From assembly GCA_964533275.1 (NCBI GenBank), contig CAZHJK010000018.1, positions 1 to 54,555 on the forward strand: 54,555 nt of DNA, in the 5' to 3' direction. The stretch's first letter is position 1, and every line of letters starts with the position of its first letter. Position numbers and translations under genes: made by a program. This DNA comes from CAZHJK01 sp964533275. GTDB lineage: Bacteria > Bacillota > Clostridia > Eubacteriales > Garciellaceae. Below are positions 8,395 to 16,937 of this stretch, piece by piece. The notes under the pieces were generated by a model. The model ran no database searches. It had not been told where the DNA came from and saw only the letters and a list, made by a program, of their open reading frames with translations.

Positions 8395-9876
8395 ATGAAC
8401 TTTGAAAACAAAGATTTTACATTACTTGAGGCTACTATTGAAGATGTACATAGGGCAATGGAGCAGGGGAAATTAACCTGTAGACAGCTGGTAGAAATGT
8501 ATTTGGAAAGAATTGAAGCCTATGATAAAAAAGGACCTTCCTTAAATTCAATAATAAAGGTTAATCCACGGGCATTGGAAATTGCAGATGAATTGGATGA
8601 AAAATTTAAGAAAAGTGGTTTTGTTGGTCCATTACATGGAATTCCTGTTATATTAAAGGATAATGTGGATACTGGAGATATGGAAACTACAGCAGGATCC
8701 CTAAGCTTAGAGGGAGTAATTCCCCCAGATGATGCCTTTATTACTGAAAGATTTAAGGAAGCAGGAGCTCTTATTTTAGCAAAGGCAAATCTTCACGAAT
8801 TTGCTGTTTGGGGAGAAACCGTTAGTTCTATCTTAGGACATACCCTAAACCCCTATGATTTAGAGAGGACTCCCGGGGGTTCCAGCGGCGGAACAGGGGC
8901 AAGTATTGCTGCAAACCTTGGAATGGTAGGCATAGGTACAGATACTATTAATTCTATACGATCCCCTGCTTCGGCATGTAATCTAGTGGGCTTTAGACCT
9001 ACCATAGGATTGGTAAGCAGAGATGGAATTGTTCCCTACTCCTTTACCCAAGATACTGCAGGACCCATAACCCGTACGGTGGAAGATGCAGCCAGAGTAT
9101 TAGATGTTATTGCGGGTTATGACTCTTCTGATCCTATAACAGCTTGGTCAGTAGGACGAGGTCCCAAATCCTTTAGAGAATCTCTAAAGTTAAATGGTCT
9201 ACAGGGCAAGAGGATCGGAATATTAAAAAGCTTCTTTGGAGATAGACCGGAGCATAAGGAAGTTAATGAAAGAGTAATGTCAAGCTTAAAGGAAATGGAG
9301 AAAAATGGTGCAATACTTGTGGACATTGAAGAAAATATTGATTCAGACTATTTGGTAAAGGAAGTCAGTGTTCATATGTATGACCTAAAGGCTCACCTTG
9401 GAGAGTATTTACAATCCCTTGGGGATCTATCACAGGTGCATTCCCTAAAGGATGTAATTGACTCTGGAAAATACCATGAAGGACTTGAGGAAAATCTTAA
9501 AACGGCTCAGTCATTGGATATCGATACTCCTATATATAATGAACGCCTAATAAAAAGAATGGCACTTCGTAATCAGGTAGTAGCGATTATGGCAGAGCTT
9601 AACTTAGATGCAATAGCCTATCCCCATCAAAAGATACCGGTGGTATTTGTGGGAGAGGCACAAAATGAACGAAATGGAGTAATGGGTTCTGTAACTGGTT
9701 TTCCAGCCTGTTCCATACCAGCAGGTTTTACCCAGCCTACAAAATCGGCACCCATAGGAGTACCGGTTGGCTTAGAAATTTTAGCTAGAGAATTTGATGA
9801 TTCTACTTTAATAGAAATAGCCTATAGTTTCGAGCAAGCTACCCATTATCGTAAAGCACCTGTAAGTACACCATAA
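8395..9876 (+). CDS. amidase-signature family hydrolase
   Basis: Amidase-signature enzyme with a Ser-cisSer-Lys triad. The lysine is in GIPVILKDNVDTGD (about residue 88) and the cis-serine in PGGSSGGTGAS (about 163). The nucleophile is in GTDTINSIRSPAS, where the common GTDTGGS is replaced by a TxNS form seen in one branch of the family. Its 493 residues lack the features that mark a GatA subunit, and no gatB or gatC is nearby. It is therefore more likely a free amidase acting on small amides. The start is ATG 8395 with AGAGGGTG upstream; GTG 8386 overlaps that site. A single-gene unit closed by a strong terminator. Confidence 0.88.
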   Translation: MNFENKDFTLLEATIEDVHRAMEQGKLTCRQLVEMYLERIEAYDKKGPSLNSIIKVNPRALEIADELDEKFKKSGFVGPLHGIPVILKDNVDTGDMETTAGSLSLEGVIPPDDAFITERFKEAGALILAKANLHEFAVWGETVSSILGHTLNPYDLERTPGGSSGGTGASIAANLGMVGIGTDTINSIRSPASACNLVGFRPTIGLVSRDGIVPYSFTQDTAGPITRTVEDAARVLDVIAGYDSSDPITAWSVGRGPKSFRESLKLNGLQGKRIGILKSFFGDRPEHKEVNERVMSSLKEMEKNGAILVDIEENIDSDYLVKEVSVHMYDLKAHLGEYLQSLGDLSQVHSLKDVIDSGKYHEGLEENLKTAQSLDIDTPIYNERLIKRMALRNQVVAIMAELNLDAIAYPHQKIPVVFVGEAQNERNGVMGSVTGFPACSIPAGFTQPTKSAPIGVPVGLEILAREFDDSTLIEIAYSFEQATHYRKAPVSTP

Positions 9877-9880
9877 AACA

Positions 9881-9920
9881 ATAAACAACCCTGCTGAGAT
9901 TTTGTGGCAGGGTTGTTTAT
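9881..9920 (+). terminator. terminator after the amidase gene
   Basis: A 14-base perfect inverted repeat, ATAAACAACCCTGC / GCAGGGTTGTTTAT, with a 12-base loop, immediately after the amidase stop. Confidence 0.8.
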
Positions 9921-9993
9921 TTATAAAAAGGGTTTTTCTAATGAATATAGAACTTGATTAATAGTATATTAAAATTTATTAGGAGATGAACTT

Positions 9994-10185
9994 ATGGGAT
10001 TATTTTGGGATTTAATGCAGCAGGGGGCAATAAACGAGCAACAAGAGAGAAGTAATGATTTAGAATCAAGAGTAATATTTTTAGAAGAAGAATTAAAAAA
10101 AACCCAGGAATTATTATATAAAACGCTGATAACCTTAGAAAAGTATACTCAGCAGGATGTAGATGGTGATGGAAAGATAGGATAA
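9994..10185 (+). CDS. 63-residue coiled-coil protein with EF-hand-like end
   Basis: A small protein I cannot assign to a family. An amphipathic N-terminus (GLFWDLMQQGAI) is followed by a glutamate- and leucine-rich heptad region (about residues 20-50) that should form a coiled coil. The protein ends with DVDGDGKIG, which matches the calcium-binding loop pattern DxDGDGxI of EF-hands and dockerins. The ribosome site TTAGGAG lies ten bases before ATG. It stands alone, with its own AT-rich upstream region, and faces the YolD gene. A role in oligomerising or binding another protein is a guess. Confidence 0.65.
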   Translation: MGLFWDLMQQGAINEQQERSNDLESRVIFLEEELKKTQELLYKTLITLEKYTQQDVDGDGKIG

Positions 10186-10193
10186 AACATTTT

Positions 10194-10212
10194 GGGCGAT
10201 TAAAAATCGCCC
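10194..10212. terminator. hairpin between convergent genes
   Basis: Perfect inverted repeat GGGCGATT-aaa-AATCGCCC sits exactly between the stop of the 63-residue protein and the stop of the minus-strand YolD gene. The T run is weak on both strands, but the position suggests a bidirectional terminator. Confidence 0.6.
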
Positions 10213-10545
10213 CTAGTACTGGTTTATATCTATTATATTTGACAATATTAAAGTCGTAATATCTCCCTTTTCATTTTTTAAGAACACCTCTCTATTTAAG
10301 GGGTGATAATCATGAATTATTCCCTTTATGGAGATGAATTTTTTATTGTGAAAATAATTAATAAGCAGGGGAGTCTTTTCCACCAAGGATTGACAAAGTA
10401 GAAAATTCATTTCCTCCAGCTTTTGCTCATCTAATAGGGGCTTGGTAATTTCCCTTGTTTGTTTAGCCCATTTTTCTAATGCATCCTTATGCTCTGTCAG
10501 CATCATCGCTGTCCATTTAATATTTCCACGATCACGGATTGTCAT
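10213..10545 (-). CDS. YolD-like protein
   Basis: YolD-like family protein, 110 residues, with the hallmark RGNIKWTAMMLTEH near the N-terminus. The family is found next to UvrX/YqjW-type Y-family polymerases and is thought to be their accessory factor, by analogy to UmuD or ImuA partners; the biochemical role is unproven. The start ATG overlaps the stop of the polymerase gene by four bases (ATGA). Translation is therefore coupled and expression shared with that gene under LexA control. Confidence 0.85.
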   Translation of the reverse strand: MTIRDRGNIKWTAMMLTEHKDALEKWAKQTREITKPLLDEQKLEEMNFLLCQSLVEKTPLLINYFHNKKFISIKGIIHDYHPLNREVFLKNEKGDITTLILSNIIDINQY

Positions 10546-11798
10546 GAATAATGCCCTCCTATTTTATTTTTTTGTTTAAGAGTAATAGCCTCCTTGTTTA
10601 GGCAACGGGCTCTAATAATAGATGCCGTGCCAAAACGATCCTGCAATTCATCCATTACCTCCGCGATTTTTCTTTCCTTGATTACAGGACGGAAAAGATT
10701 CAGCTGCAGGTCTTGGTCAGCACTAAAATTCCCCAGGGAGATACTGATTTTACGCACCCATCTTAGGGGGTTATGCTTTTTTAATATTTGTTGACATAGG
10801 TCGTATATCTCCATTGTTAGGTTGCTGGGGGTAGTCATGGTCAAGGATTGGGATAAGCCACCGCCCCCCTGTGCCTTACTATAGCTAAGACTTAGGTGGA
10901 CAGTTCTTCCGGCAAGACCCTGCCTTCTAGCCCGTCGGCAAATATCCTCACAAAGCTCTAGTACCACGGTGCAAATATCCTCAAACTCCTTATAATCCTT
11001 TTCCAGAGTTATACCCTTTCCAATACTTTTAGGGATAGTATAGTCAGTATTACCTTCCATTTGAGAAAGATCTACTCCCCAGGAATGATAATAAAGTTGA
11101 TTACCCATTATGCCAAATTTAGATTCTAAAATATCTAAGGGAAAGTGAGCTAAATCTCCCAGGGTGTTTATTCCCAATTCCCTTAAATTTCGAGCCATTG
11201 CCCTTCCGATGCCCCAACACTTTTGAGTTTCAAGGGGCCATAGTTTTTTGGGAACATCCTCATAGTCCCATTGGGCAATTCCGATTTTTTTAGCTTCATT
11301 ATCCAAGCATACCTTAGACAGAAATCGATTAGGACCTATTCCTACAGCACAATGTAATCCAAAGTCTGAAAAAATGTGGTTCTTAATTTTCTTAGAGATC
11401 TCATATTTATTGCCAAAAAGTTTTTCGCTTCCATCCACCTTTAACCATGCCTCATCTATAGAATACACATGAATATCCTCAAGGGGGACATATTGATAAA
11501 AAATCTGGGTTATCTCAATAGATCTTTCTAGGTAATAACCCATTCTAGCACCTACAATATGAATATTATTGTTTTTTGGTATTTCAAATAATCGGTTCCC
11601 TGTTTTGATGCCGAAATCTTTTTTTAGCCGCGGGGAAGCAGCCAAAACGATTGAACTAGAAAGCTTGGGATCCCCTACTACCGCAAGATAACAATTATTT
11701 GGATCTAGGCCCATGGATACAGCCTCGCAGCTGGCATAGAATGACCTCATATCAATACAGAGAAAATCATTATGGGGAAGTTTTGAATAATTTATCAT
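10542..11798 (-). CDS. Y-family DNA polymerase (UvrX/YqjW type)
   Basis: Error-prone translesion polymerase of the UvrX/YqjW branch. The palm begins LCIDMRSFYASCEAV (metal-binding Asp, about residue 16) and the second catalytic pair is in VYSIDEAWLKV (about residues 111-121). A thumb/helix-hairpin-helix region (CWGIGRAMARNLRELGI, about 200) and a little-finger domain follow. Its 418 residues are normal. AAAGGAG precedes ATG 11798 by nine bases. A consensus Gram-positive LexA box lies in its promoter, so it should be induced by DNA damage. It is cotranscribed with the YolD-like gene. Confidence 0.92.
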   Translation of the reverse strand: MINYSKLPHNDFLCIDMRSFYASCEAVSMGLDPNNCYLAVVGDPKLSSSIVLAASPRLKKDFGIKTGNRLFEIPKNNNIHIVGARMGYYLERSIEITQIFYQYVPLEDIHVYSIDEAWLKVDGSEKLFGNKYEISKKIKNHIFSDFGLHCAVGIGPNRFLSKVCLDNEAKKIGIAQWDYEDVPKKLWPLETQKCWGIGRAMARNLRELGINTLGDLAHFPLDILESKFGIMGNQLYYHSWGVDLSQMEGNTDYTIPKSIGKGITLEKDYKEFEDICTVVLELCEDICRRARRQGLAGRTVHLSLSYSKAQGGGGLSQSLTMTTPSNLTMEIYDLCQQILKKHNPLRWVRKISISLGNFSADQDLQLNLFRPVIKERKIAEVMDELQDRFGTASIIRARCLNKEAITLKQKNKIGGHYS

Positions 11799-11818
11799 TT
11801 AAAAGTCTCCTTTATGAT

Positions 11819-11848
11819 ATTATATACGAACACATGTTCGGAATTCAA
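11819..11848 (-). promoter_or_regulatory. promoter with embedded LexA (DinR) box
   Basis: Read on the minus strand: TTGAAT, an 18-base spacer, TATAAT. The spacer contains CGAACACATGTTCG (11827-11840), a perfect match to the Bacillus-type LexA operator CGAACRNRYGTTCG. A repressor bound there would block RNA polymerase directly. It controls the Y-family polymerase and YolD genes. Confidence 0.9.
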
Positions 11849-11992
11849 GTGGAAATTTGAGGTTTTTTTATGGGAAAGGAAAGTTCTACTTTACTATAAA
11901 CATAAAACTAAATATATGGAATATATTTTAATAGACACACTCTGTGAATAGATCTAATAAATTGTAATGAAAAAGGAAGGAGGATGTGAAAA

Positions 11993-13198
11993 TTGGCTTC
12001 ATTACTTGAAAGAAAGTTTGTATTTTTGTCGCCGGAGGATAAGGGTTATGAAATAGCAATAGGGAAAACACCTAAGGGACACATTGAGATAGAAAGAAAA
12101 GATGATAGGTTAAGTTTTAAGGTATTTGTGGAAAATCTTAAGGAAATGGTATATCAGATTCAATTATTTACCAATGAAGGCAGGTATGTAGTATTAGAAG
12201 AGATATCTGTAGGGAGAAGCGGAAAGCAAGAGGGGAAATACAGCACAAGCAGCTTGGATGTATTAAATTCAGGTATTAGCTGGCAGGAGTTTGATGTAGT
12301 AGTAATTAGACCTCTAGGACTGGAACATAGTAGAAAGGTTCCTTTAGTTGCGTGGCTAAAAAATACAAAGGGCACAAGGGGACAGGTTCCCTATATCAGT
12401 GAGGAAGTTAATCATGAATTAATTGAAAATGAAATTAAAGATGAAAAAGAAATCCAAATTGGATTTAGGGTAGAGGATCAATTTTCCGAAGAATTAGAGG
12501 AAAAGATAGAAGAAAAAATGAAAGAAGAAGAAATAGAACAGGAGTATGTAGAAGAACAAAAAGAAGAACAGGAAATCCATGCTACTAAACAGAAAGAAGA
12601 CCCCTATTCAAAGCTAGAGGAATATTGGGTAAATCTTGATAGGGAGAATAAGGAAGAAAATCTGGAGCAGGAGATAGAAGAAGTAGAACATGGGGTAGAA
12701 CCAGAAGTTGAACCAGAAGCGCCCTATTATTATATTAATAGAAACATTGAACAATTAGAGAAGGCTGTTCCAGAGATAAAACCCTTTAGACCGCCTATAA
12801 AAAATCATAGGTGGTGGAAGATAATGAAAGATCAAAAGGATTTAGAGGGTTTTTATCTTTATTATAATGGTTCCTTTGTTAATCTAACATATCCATACAT
12901 GGGTTATAGAAATATTGGAGAAGTATATGTGGAAGAATATAATCATATGATATTTGGAATAGTTTTTGATGAAAATATTGAAAAGAAACCGAGTTATTAT
13001 GTTTATGGTATCCCAGGCAGACTTTGTATGCAGGATCAGCCATTTCAAGGGAATACAGGATTTTTATATTGGCATCCAGCCCAAGGCAATAGTAAAGAAA
13101 AGGGTGCAATGGGCTATTGGCTGCTTTATGTTGAGGCACACTCAGGTGTGATTGCTGTACCCAAAAGACCAACCATAGCGCCTGTTTGTGATAATTAA
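11993..13198 (+). CDS. acidic protein of unknown family, three-part architecture
   Basis: 401 residues, unrecognised. The N-terminal part (about 1-135) looks like a beta-rich domain (SFKVFVENLKEMVYQIQLF, VVIRPLGL). The middle (about 140-255) is an extremely Glu-rich, probably disordered linker. The C-terminal part (about 260-395) is rich in Tyr, Trp and Gly (WWKIMKDQKDLEGFYLYYNG; GFLYWHPAQGN). No signal peptide or membrane helix is seen. The start is TTG 11993 with AAGGAGG nine bases upstream; an in-frame TGA at 11987 excludes anything earlier. The two end domains joined by an acidic linker resemble spore-coat or other structural proteins. The next genes are a sporulation lipoprotein and a SpoIID-like protein, so a spore role is a reasonable inference only. 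Confidence 0.75.
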   Translation: MASLLERKFVFLSPEDKGYEIAIGKTPKGHIEIERKDDRLSFKVFVENLKEMVYQIQLFTNEGRYVVLEEISVGRSGKQEGKYSTSSLDVLNSGISWQEFDVVVIRPLGLEHSRKVPLVAWLKNTKGTRGQVPYISEEVNHELIENEIKDEKEIQIGFRVEDQFSEELEEKIEEKMKEEEIEQEYVEEQKEEQEIHATKQKEDPYSKLEEYWVNLDRENKEENLEQEIEEVEHGVEPEVEPEAPYYYINRNIEQLEKAVPEIKPFRPPIKNHRWWKIMKDQKDLEGFYLYYNGSFVNLTYPYMGYRNIGEVYVEEYNHMIFGIVFDENIEKKPSYYVYGIPGRLCMQDQPFQGNTGFLYWHPAQGNSKEKGAMGYWLLYVEAHSGVIAVPKRPTIAPVCDN

Positions 13199-13319
13199 AA
13201 AAATTAAAAATAGCAAAATCTTACAGGATATATTAATCCTCCTTTTAGCACAATAATAATAACTAGGAAATATATAAAATAAAACCTAAACCTAGTCAAA
13301 TATTAAAGGAGGAGAGAAC

Positions 13320-13883
13320 ATGAAAAAATATGCATTATTAGGTATAATTTTCCTATTGATTATTGGCCTAACCATAGGCTGTACTCCGGCAAGAAGGGTG
13401 GAACCAGAGGATAATAGGAATATAAATGACCCCCAAAATAATATGTTGCCAAATAATCAAAACAATTTAAACGATCCAAACAATCCAAACAATGTTGCAC
13501 CTAGAAATAATAACACACCTGGCTTAAATAATGCAGATAATAACAATAATGATGAAACCCGAAGTAGAGAGATAGCAGATATTGCTTCAGATGTAAAAGG
13601 AGTAGATAATGCTACAGTCGTTATTACCGGAGAAACAGCCTATGTAGGCATCGATATTGATAAGGATATGGAGAATGAGGAGACAGATAGGGTAAAGGAA
13701 AAAGTAGGAGATGCTATTAAAAAAGACGCTGAGGGCATTGAACGAGTTTATGTATCCGCAGATGTAGATAGTGTACAAAGGTTAAGAGATATTGGTCGAG
13801 ATGTACGGGGAGGACGCCCTATATCTGGATTTTTAGATGAATTGACAGAAATGTTTAGAAGACCAGTACCTAGTGCTGAATAA
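13320..13883 (+). CDS. YhcN/YlaJ-family sporulation lipoprotein
   Basis: Spore-membrane lipoprotein family (YhcN/YlaJ). A signal peptide ends in the lipobox IGLTIGC (Cys near residue 21). An Asn/Pro-rich low-complexity linker (about 30-80) leads to the conserved domain. That domain carries SREIADIASDVKGVDNATVVITGETAYVGIDID (as separate blocks), typical of the family. Length is 187 residues. GGAGGAGAG lies before ATG. It stands between the unknown acidic protein and the SpoIID-amidase fusion and is followed by a terminator, so it is probably a single-gene unit made in the forespore. Confidence 0.88.
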   Translation: MKKYALLGIIFLLIIGLTIGCTPARRVEPEDNRNINDPQNNMLPNNQNNLNDPNNPNNVAPRNNNTPGLNNADNNNNDETRSREIADIASDVKGVDNATVVITGETAYVGIDIDKDMENEETDRVKEKVGDAIKKDAEGIERVYVSADVDSVQRLRDIGRDVRGGRPISGFLDELTEMFRRPVPSAE

Positions 13884-13911
13884 AGCAAGAAAGCGTGCAA
13901 AAAAGTAAAAT

Positions 13912-13941
13912 AAAAGCACCTTCTTTTAAGGAGGTGCTTTT
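13912..13941 (+). terminator. terminator after the YhcN-like gene
   Basis: Inverted repeat AAAAGCACCT / AGGTGCTTTT around a ten-base centre, ending in T residues, about 30 bases past the stop. Confidence 0.75.
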
Positions 13942-14021
13942 CACATGCCCCTCTTTCTTTACATATAATATAATAAATATATTTATAGAAAAATGCCTTT
14001 TAGGACAAAGGAGAGGGTAAG

Positions 14022-15410
14022 ATGACTAAGGGGGAAAATATAAATGTTACTATTTATGATGTAACTAAAGATAAAAATATTATTTATACTATTGACGATT
14101 GCATAGTACAGATTCTTGCCTTTGAAATTCAAGAAAATTTTCATATAGAGGTTTTAAGGACCTTTGCAATAATGATAAGAACTTATATTATGAGAAAAAT
14201 GAGATTATTTGATGGTAAGGGTTGTAAAAAACATCCAAAAGCAGATATTTGTAATGAACCATATCATTGCATAGGACTTTTGCCATTAGAGGAAATCCAA
14301 GAGGATAAAAGGAAACAGTTAACTCAAGCAGTAGAAGATACAGAAAATAAAATAATTACTTTTCAAGGTAAGATAATATTTCCCTATTATCATGATACCT
14401 GTGGAGGGTCAACAGAAAATTCTGAAAGGGTATTGGGTAATACCATTCAATATGCTAGACGGGTTTTATGTGATCATTGCAAATCAACTTCTCCCCATTG
14501 GCAAAGCAGTGTTGAATTTACCCTAGAGGAATTAGAGGAGAAATTGAATGTTCGTTTTTCAAAACCCAGTTCCATAGAGGGACCTGACATGGATAAGATA
14601 CTTTATATGGCAGAAAGGGATAAGGAAGGAAGGATAATTCAAATCAAGATTGGAGATAAGCTTATAAAGGGTAAGGATTTTCAAAGGAAATTAGGCTTGT
14701 ACTCAACAAGATTTGGATGGCAGCCCACCGGAATAAAATTTTTTGTTCAGGGAAAAGGAGATGGGATAGGCCTATGCCAATATGGTGCTCAAGGCTTAGC
14801 CCTAGAGGGCAAAAATGCTGAAGAAATAATAAAATATTATTTTACAGGTGTTAAAATTGAAAATATACCACAATGGAGTATAAATATTCCATTAGAGGGT
14901 AAGATAATCCTAATAGATGCAGGACATGGCGGAAAAGAATTGGGCATAAAAAAGAATAACATTATAGAGAAGGACATGAATTTAAAGATTAGCCTTGAAT
15001 TAGGAGATTTATTGAAAAAAGCAGGTGCAAAGGCAATACTAACCCGTGATAGTGATATTTATCTTTCTCTTGAAGATCGCTTACATCTTAGCAATCAATT
15101 ACAGCCTCATTTTATGCTTAGTATTCATGGCAATGATAGTCCCACAATGTCAAATGTAACCCAAATCTATGTATATCCAGGAGATATAGAAGCCCGGGAT
15201 TTAGGAGAATTTATTATAAAAGAGCTTAAATATTCAGGAATAAAATGTAAAGATGTGATTGAAACAGAACTTTGTTTAACTAGGGAAAGCAAAAAAAGCA
15301 CCTTAGTTTTAGATATTGGGTATTTTAATTTAGAAAATAATAATGCAATAAACAAGATAGCAACAGCTATTTATAAGGGTTTATTGAATTATTGGGGGAT
15401 AGAAGACTAA
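14022..15410 (+). CDS. SpoIID-like / amidase_3 fusion protein without signal peptide
   Basis: Two peptidoglycan-hydrolase domains in one chain of 462 residues. Residues about 1-285 match SpoIID: catalytic Glu at E35 in ILAFEI, RTYIMRKM, YYHDTCGGSTENSERV (C127) and the C-terminal GDGIGLCQYGAQGLA. Residues about 293-460 match amidase_3: IDAGHGG (H302), E316 and SIHGN (H369). The conserved GHG histidine of SpoIID is Asp here (D247). The catalytic Glu expected near the amidase C-terminus (LVExGF) is also Asp (D431, in LVLDIGYFN). There is no signal peptide or membrane helix. SpoIID and the amidase SpoIIP normally act together in engulfment, so the fusion mimics that pair. Whether it is active is open. 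AGGAGAGGG precedes ATG. Confidence 0.85.
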   Translation: MTKGENINVTIYDVTKDKNIIYTIDDCIVQILAFEIQENFHIEVLRTFAIMIRTYIMRKMRLFDGKGCKKHPKADICNEPYHCIGLLPLEEIQEDKRKQLTQAVEDTENKIITFQGKIIFPYYHDTCGGSTENSERVLGNTIQYARRVLCDHCKSTSPHWQSSVEFTLEELEEKLNVRFSKPSSIEGPDMDKILYMAERDKEGRIIQIKIGDKLIKGKDFQRKLGLYSTRFGWQPTGIKFFVQGKGDGIGLCQYGAQGLALEGKNAEEIIKYYFTGVKIENIPQWSINIPLEGKIILIDAGHGGKELGIKKNNIIEKDMNLKISLELGDLLKKAGAKAILTRDSDIYLSLEDRLHLSNQLQPHFMLSIHGNDSPTMSNVTQIYVYPGDIEARDLGEFIIKELKYSGIKCKDVIETELCLTRESKKSTLVLDIGYFNLENNNAINKIATAIYKGLLNYWGIED

Positions 15411-15428
15411 TATTTTATTTTTTTTATA

Positions 15429-15494
15429 TTGACAAGAGATTGTACAAATTGATATAATGTAAAATTTGACAAAGTATTGCATCCATGATAAAAT
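15429..15494 (+). promoter_or_regulatory. two tandem promoters of veg
   Basis: P1: TTGACA (15429-15434), 18 bases, TATAAT (15453-15458). P2: TTGACA (15466-15471), 17 bases, TAAAAT (15489-15494). Both have a consensus -35 and near-consensus -10. The doubled strong promoter agrees with the heavy transcription of veg known in B. subtilis. Confidence 0.85.
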
Positions 15495-15524
15495 AACAGA
15501 GTAGAATATAAGGATGGTGATGAA

Positions 15525-15794
15525 ATGGAAGAGAATAAAAATTCACTTCATAAGATCAAAAAGGATTTGGAAGCTTATGTTGGACAAAGAGTAAGATTAA
15601 AGGCCAATAAGAGTAGAAAAAGAACTTTTATCCGTGAAGGTGTTATAGAGCAGACTTATCCTAGTATTTTTATTATAGCTGTTGATGAAGGTAAAAGATT
15701 ACCTCGAAAAATATCCTTCTGTTACTCTGATTTGCTAACTAAAACAGTTGAACTAACCCTATGTAAAGATGATTCTATTATAAAATGTGGGTAA
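15525..15794 (+). CDS. veg: Veg family protein
   Basis: Veg (DUF1021), a small cytoplasmic beta-barrel-like protein of 89 residues. The family pattern is clear: LEAYVGQRVRLKANKSRKR followed by REGVIEQTYPSIFII. In B. subtilis Veg influences biofilm matrix gene expression and is among the most strongly transcribed genes; its exact action is unknown. Two strong promoters lie upstream and a perfect-palindrome terminator downstream, so it is monocistronic. Veg lies between ksgA and ispE in many Firmicutes, as it does here with insertions between them. The start ATG has AAGGATGGTG upstream. Confidence 0.93.
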   Translation: MEENKNSLHKIKKDLEAYVGQRVRLKANKSRKRTFIREGVIEQTYPSIFIIAVDEGKRLPRKISFCYSDLLTKTVELTLCKDDSIIKCG

Positions 15795-15797
15795 TAA

Positions 15798-15828
15798 GTA
15801 GCTGCAATTGCAGCTACAATTTTTTTTG
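15798..15828 (+). terminator. terminator of veg
   Basis: A 20-base perfect palindrome, GTAGCTGCAATTGCAGCTAC, followed by a long T run, directly after the veg stop. Confidence 0.9.
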
Positions 15829-15974
15829 TGTAAATCTTATACATAACTGATAACCGATAACTGAGTTTATAGATGATTCACAAAGGATTTTTTAACATTC
15901 CAAGGAATTATATGAATAGTAAGTAAAAGTTAATTATAAACTAAGGATAACAAACATGGAAAAGGAGACTTATA

Positions 15975-16925
15975 ATGATAAATAAAAGAGTAGTAGTAGC
16001 TTTAGGAGGAAATGCACTTCAAGATCCAGATAGACCACCTACATCAGAGGAACAATTAGCTTCAGCAAAGCATACAGCAATTAGTATTGTATCCTTGATT
16101 AAGGCTGGTTATGATGTAATAATAGCCCATGGCAATGGACCCCAGGTAGGAAGAATAGTATTAGCCAGTGAATATGCTTCTGAAGTAACACCGGTTATTC
16201 CCTTCCCAGAATGTGGAGCAATGAGTCAAGGATACATAGGTTATCACTTACAACAGGCGATTCGGGAGGAATTAAAAAGGCAAGGAGTTGAAAAACCCGT
16301 AGCTTCCCTAGTAACACAAGTAATAGTAGATAAAAATGATCCAGCCTTTCAAAATCCCACAAAGCCTATAGGAGCATTTTATTCACAGGAAGAGGCAAAG
16401 GAGATAGAGAAAGAAAAGGGATATGTTATGGTGGAGGATGCAGGCAGGGGCTGGAGAAGAGTTGTGGCATCCCCCCGACCAGTAGATGTAGTGGAAAAGC
16501 AAGCAGTTAAGACCTTAGTAGATGGAGGGATATTGACCATTACAGTAGGTGGTGGCGGTATACCTGTTATAGAAAAACAAGACGGAAGCCTAGAGGGAAT
16601 CCCAGCTGTTATAGACAAGGACTTTGCAGCTGAGAAATTAGCCGAATTAATGGATGCACAAATGCTTGTGATCTTAACCGGGGTAGAACAGGTAGCCATA
16701 AACTTTAATACCCCCAACCAAAAGTCCTTAGATAAAATTAACTTAGAACAAGCCAGACAATATATAGAAGAGGGACATTTTGCACCGGGATCAATGCTGC
16801 CTAAGGTAGAGGCAGCTATGGCATTTGCAAAATCTAAACCCGGAAGAAAAGCAATCATTACCCTTTTAGATAAAGCCGTAGAAGCATTAGAAGGTAAGAC
16901 AGGAACTGTGATAGTAGAAGAGTAG
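15975..16925 (+). CDS. arcC: carbamate kinase
   Basis: Transfers phosphate between carbamoyl phosphate and ADP, making ATP at the end of arginine or agmatine catabolism. Amino-acid-kinase fold, 316 residues. Motifs: VVALGGNALQ at the N-terminus, IAHGNGPQVG (about residues 51-60), and GGGGIPVI and the DKDFAAEKLAE segment for nucleotide binding. No arginine deiminase, ornithine carbamoyltransferase or antiporter gene is next to it. It therefore stands apart from an arc operon here and may serve another source of carbamoyl phosphate. AAGGAGAC precedes ATG. It lies between veg and sipL, interrupting an otherwise conserved order. Confidence 0.95.
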   Translation: MINKRVVVALGGNALQDPDRPPTSEEQLASAKHTAISIVSLIKAGYDVIIAHGNGPQVGRIVLASEYASEVTPVIPFPECGAMSQGYIGYHLQQAIREELKRQGVEKPVASLVTQVIVDKNDPAFQNPTKPIGAFYSQEEAKEIEKEKGYVMVEDAGRGWRRVVASPRPVDVVEKQAVKTLVDGGILTITVGGGGIPVIEKQDGSLEGIPAVIDKDFAAEKLAELMDAQMLVILTGVEQVAINFNTPNQKSLDKINLEQARQYIEEGHFAPGSMLPKVEAAMAFAKSKPGRKAIITLLDKAVEALEGKTGTVIVEE

Positions 16926-16937
16926 GGAATAGAGATT

